Assembly (NCBI RefSeq): GCF_042853465.1
Contig: NZ_AP031497.1
Coordinates: forward strand, 682,001-746,000
Origin: Simiduia litorea
GTDB lineage: Bacteria; Pseudomonadota; Gammaproteobacteria; Pseudomonadales; Cellvibrionaceae
Direction: 5' to 3'
Length of the DNA stretch: 64,000 bases
A program made the position numbers and the translations under genes. The notes beneath the pieces were generated by a model. The model had not been told where the DNA came from and searched no databases. It saw only the letters and a list, made by a program, of their open reading frames with translations. Every line of letters begins with the position of its first letter. Position 1 is the first letter of the stretch. This document shows positions 61,864 through 64,000 of the stretch, one piece after another.

Positions 61864-62186
61864 ATCCTTTAGGTAAATTTAGCTAAAGAAACCTAAGTCT
61901 GCAGTGTTTTCGTGTCTTCTAAGCCCGCGCGGAATGAGTCATTCTGAATTTAATAGAACATAGGTGTTAGCTATGGAGCCTTGCTACGAATGAATAATAG
62001 GTGTCGCCCAGACCTCGATATCTAGAGGAGTGTTATTTTTGTGCCTAGCAGTGATAACAAGCGCAGGAATATATTAAACCTCCCTTATTCTTTCCGTGGC
62101 TAGTGGCAGGTTGGTAATGCGCTAGGTGGCGGTATGTCGGAATACTCAATAAGATCCGTGCCAGTCAATCGGCAATGGCGGGCAAT
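61864..62186. other. Intergenic region upstream of the signalling operon
   Basis: No gene is supported here. The region carries the 13-base palindrome GAATGA-G-TCATTC at 61932-61944, about 70 bases before the kinase start. It is a candidate regulator site. The rest shows no recognisable feature. Confidence 0.5.
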
Positions 62187-62726
62187 CTAAGGGGCTTGTG
62201 GTATATCGATGAGGTAATCAGTAACGCCGATATCGACACCACATTGAAACAGCAAAGTACTCGCTTGCCCCCTGTGATGGGTTTGATGATTAAATACATG
62301 GGACAATAATTCACCGAAATTTCGTTTGCTTTCTACGCCCTTGGTGTTCTTGTAGACGAGGCTCCTTTGAAGGTCTGACTCCTCCAATTCGTTATTTACC
62401 CAGTGCTCAATAATGTTGTCCACTGTAGTGCGAGCGCTATATAACTCGCGCGTATTCGCGTACATAACCTCATTCAATGCGCTAGGGCGAGTAAGGCCTG
62501 ATAACCTAGCGAGTGAATGATAGGTATCAGAATGCGCAACAAATCGGCTGAACCAAATAATGTCGGCAACCAATATGTGATTCAGGGTACCGTTTATGGA
62601 TGTAAAAAAAGCACCCCTATCTTGAGATAACGCCTCCTCCGAAAGGGTGAAAGCCGCCTTAAATACCTGTGAATTTAGCCGGCTATTATATGTTGACAGC
62701 AATCTAAAATGAGAGGTTCCGTTCAT
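62187..62726 (-). CDS. DinB/YfiT-like four-helix bundle protein
   Basis: The 179-residue protein matches DinB-superfamily metal-binding folds. His residues typical of the site occur in NHILVADIIWFSRFV and in the C-terminal HVFNHQTHHRGQASTLLF. The related ClbS/DfsB gene is encoded 0.8 kb away. DinB-type proteins act as thiol-dependent transferases, but this one's role is unknown. ATG (MNGTSHFRLL) was preferred over 34 upstream codons because GGAG lies 9 bases ahead. The attC-like core found in this region lies about 350 bases upstream, next to the lipoprotein gene. Confidence 0.8.
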   Translation of the reverse strand: MNGTSHFRLLSTYNSRLNSQVFKAAFTLSEEALSQDRGAFFTSINGTLNHILVADIIWFSRFVAHSDTYHSLARLSGLTRPSALNEVMYANTRELYSARTTVDNIIEHWVNNELEESDLQRSLVYKNTKGVESKRNFGELLSHVFNHQTHHRGQASTLLFQCGVDIGVTDYLIDIPQAP

Positions 62727-63103
62727 CTCTAATGACTCCGAGTTGTTTACATAACGCGCCCCGAACAACCTCGCACGCCGTACGTGCGTCGCCATTGGTA
62801 ACCTTAGGGTTAAAAATCCAAAGGCCACAGCGTCTAGCTAAATTGCTTTTCTCTAGGCTCGCCAACAATACAGAAACAGAGGCGGCTTCAAGAAAAAAGC
62901 GCGATCACGTTGATACATGCATGCCACCTAAGAAATATAGCCCCAGTGGCAAGCGCGAGCGCCCGCGATCCCCGTTGCGAAAGCCCGATGCTGCGAACAT
63001 GGGCCGGTGCAAGCGAATCGGGTGGAGGAGGCCCAAGCGGCTTTAGCTGCCTCGCCCTGTAGGGGCGTGTGTATAGCTTTGTTAGGCAGGGCCTCACTAA
63101 ACA
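62727..63103. other. Non-coding stretch with one attC-like half-site
   Basis: No gene is supported. GTTAGGC at 63081-63087 fits the integron core consensus GTTRRRY, and on the - strand GCCTAACAAAGC begins 17 bases after the lipoprotein stop codon. At the other end GTTATGT on the - strand, about 25 bases before the DinB start, is a near miss (one mismatch). A matching partner half-site 57-141 bases away was not found. The middle is GC-rich and contains several short inverted repeats, including CGCACG-CCGTA-CGTGCG near 62773-62789. Confidence 0.4.
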
Positions 63104-63481
63104 TTAGTTGCATTTACCCGTTTCAGGATTCTTCTCCCAGTCACCGATACATTCACAGGTACCATCGGACTGACAGATGCCATGAATGCTGGAGACTTCT
63201 GGGTTGTTATTGCAGGTATGGTCTTGCCCTACGGTACAAATGGGTGGTCGACATTTTCCTGTTTCAGCATTGACTACAAATCCATCAACACATTCGCAGC
63301 GTCTTTCTGCGGTGCAAATTCCATGGATGCTAGAAACAGCTGGGTCATCATTGCACGACTGATTCAGGCCAAAGATACAATGACCATCACCTACATCGGA
63401 ATCAGCCTTGTCACTACCACACGACATCAACGCTAAAGATGATAATAAAACGACAACAAGATAGATGTATGCTTTACTCAC
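63104..63481 (-). CDS. Cys-rich lipoprotein with two EGF-like repeats
   Basis: The 125-residue product has a GTG start with AGGAG 5 bases ahead, and a lipoprotein signal ending LALMSC (Cys21). The rest is two near-identical units of about 40 residues, each with Cys pairs and the shared SSIHGIC and ETGKC segments. The Cys spacing resembles an EGF-like fold. It should be displayed at the membrane or cell surface. The family is not recognised. It is probably co-transcribed with the ClbS-like gene 31 bases upstream. Confidence 0.78.
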   Translation of the reverse strand: MSKAYIYLVVVLLSSLALMSCGSDKADSDVGDGHCIFGLNQSCNDDPAVSSIHGICTAERRCECVDGFVVNAETGKCRPPICTVGQDHTCNNNPEVSSIHGICQSDGTCECIGDWEKNPETGKCN

Positions 63482-63512
63482 AATGTCTCCTTATAAAAAG
63501 AAAATGTTTGAT

Positions 63513-64000
63513 TTACTTGCTTGATACATTTCTAACATGCGCGCGTAACTTCTTTATTGCCCAGTCGTAATGACTGGATGTTGCGGAGATACAATAGCTG
63601 CCTAACGACGTGGTGCCAGTCCAGCTATAGTATTTTTTCGTAAATAATTCTTGATTAGAAAAACCCTGAATGAGCGCTAAAACCTGTTTATGGCTTTTCT
63701 TGAGCATCTTAGTCGCATCGTTAAGTTGCGTGCGTTGGTGTTTTTTAAAAAACTCAACGTTCATGTCTCCGTATGTTTTCCATGTGTATGGCGCCGGTAT
63801 TAAACTCTGATTTCCGCCGGATAGGTTGGATTTGACCCATTTCATAAGAAGCCCGTGCCACTCGTAAAGATGAACAAGAACATCCCTGAGGTTTTTGTCT
63901 CTAGCCCAGTGATCTTCTTTTTTACTCTTGTCATTGGAAAAGTCGAACGCTGTAGCCAATGCCTCATCCGGCATTGAATCAATTAACGCCCACATCTTGT
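63513..64000 (-). CDS. ClbS/DfsB family four-helix bundle protein (5' end outside window)
   Basis: About 162 codons are visible: an internal Met at residue position MWALIDSMPDEAL is preceded in frame by Lys, and the true start lies past the right edge. KKEDHWARDKNLRDVLVHLYEWHGLL, PAPYTWKTYGDMNVEFFKKH and TGTTSLGSYCISATSSHYDWAIKKL match ClbS/DfsB (DUF1706). ClbS detoxifies colibactin by opening its cyclopropane, and other members are of unknown function. No colibactin genes are present, so a resistance role is speculative. Confidence 0.86.
   Translation of the reverse strand, partial: KMWALIDSMPDEALATAFDFSNDKSKKEDHWARDKNLRDVLVHLYEWHGLLMKWVKSNLSGGNQSLIPAPYTWKTYGDMNVEFFKKHQRTQLNDATKMLKKSHKQVLALIQGFSNQELFTKKYYSWTGTTSLGSYCISATSSHYDWAIKKLRAHVRNVSSK

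Noticed and set aside
62727..63103. A complete integron attC site
   Set aside because: Only one half-site fits the consensus well. The second is a near miss at about 335 bases, beyond the usual range, and no convincing attC fold was found.
1..64000. tRNA, rRNA, insertion sequences, prophage or CRISPR loci
   Set aside because: I looked on both strands for transposase or integrase motifs, tRNA-like cloverleafs and spaced repeats and saw none; short non-coding RNAs cannot be excluded by eye.

Overview
The window looks like chromosomal DNA from a free-living, probably marine or sediment gammaproteobacterium near the Cellvibrionaceae/Pseudomonadales. This is inferred from gene content: a Pseudomonas-type glutarate cluster (gcdG-gcdH-gcdR), an AlgP-like Lys/Ala-rich protein, creBCD, a rhombosortase with its target lipoprotein, a large modular secreted GH13 amylase and two RND pumps. 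No rRNA, tRNA, CRISPR array, transposase, integrase or phage module was seen. Base composition is moderate through most of the window. The last 2 kb is patchier and looks like accessory DNA.

Layout. 1-7.8 kb: a phosphatase cut by the window edge, a YiaV/YiaW-like membrane pair, prfC (release factor 3), two tandem acyltransferases, a TauE/SafE permease and an AI-2E family transporter. 7.8-16 kb: a G-rich 7-bp tandem repeat, sthA overlapping an HDOD gene, selO, a chalcone-isomerase-like/TonB fusion, a cyclic-nucleotide-binding protein, a helix-hairpin-helix protein and glpE. 16.2-22 kb: an RND pump (adaptor plus permease), a PilZ/YcgR-like protein and a periplasmic unknown. 22-25.6 kb: glutarate catabolism. 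25.6-31 kb: the AlgP-like protein, SOS-controlled dinB, a heme-dependent N-demethylase-like protein, a degenerate GIY-YIG protein, a HopJ-family protein and an orphan ExbD.

31-40.3 kb: a methyltransferase, a sugar porter, a DUF2007 protein, a palindrome-rich regulatory region leading into the 1067-residue amylase, then the rhombosortase/rhombotarget pair and a MipA/OmpV protein. 40.4-46.7 kb: a hybrid sensor kinase, a PLP enzyme, a glutathione transferase, a uracil-DNA glycosylase-like protein, an RDD protein and an M48 lipoprotein protease. 46.7-52 kb: a second RND pump with an AraC-type regulator. 52-58.4 kb: a trypsin/Sel1 lipoprotein, creBCD and a VanZ-like protein. 58.4-61.9 kb: a signalling operon of CHASE-PAS kinase, REC-GGDEF and single-domain REC. 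62-64 kb: a DinB-fold protein, a Cys-rich repeat lipoprotein and a ClbS/DfsB-family protein, with one integron attC-like half-site downstream of the lipoprotein.

How the genes relate. Sugar supply is suggested by the amylase and the sugar porter. Envelope stress and export are represented by creBCD, the M48 and trypsin-like lipoproteases, both RND pumps, MipA and rhombosortase. Second-messenger control appears in the PilZ, GGDEF and cyclic-nucleotide proteins. All functional calls come from reading motifs and family resemblance by eye. No database search was run.
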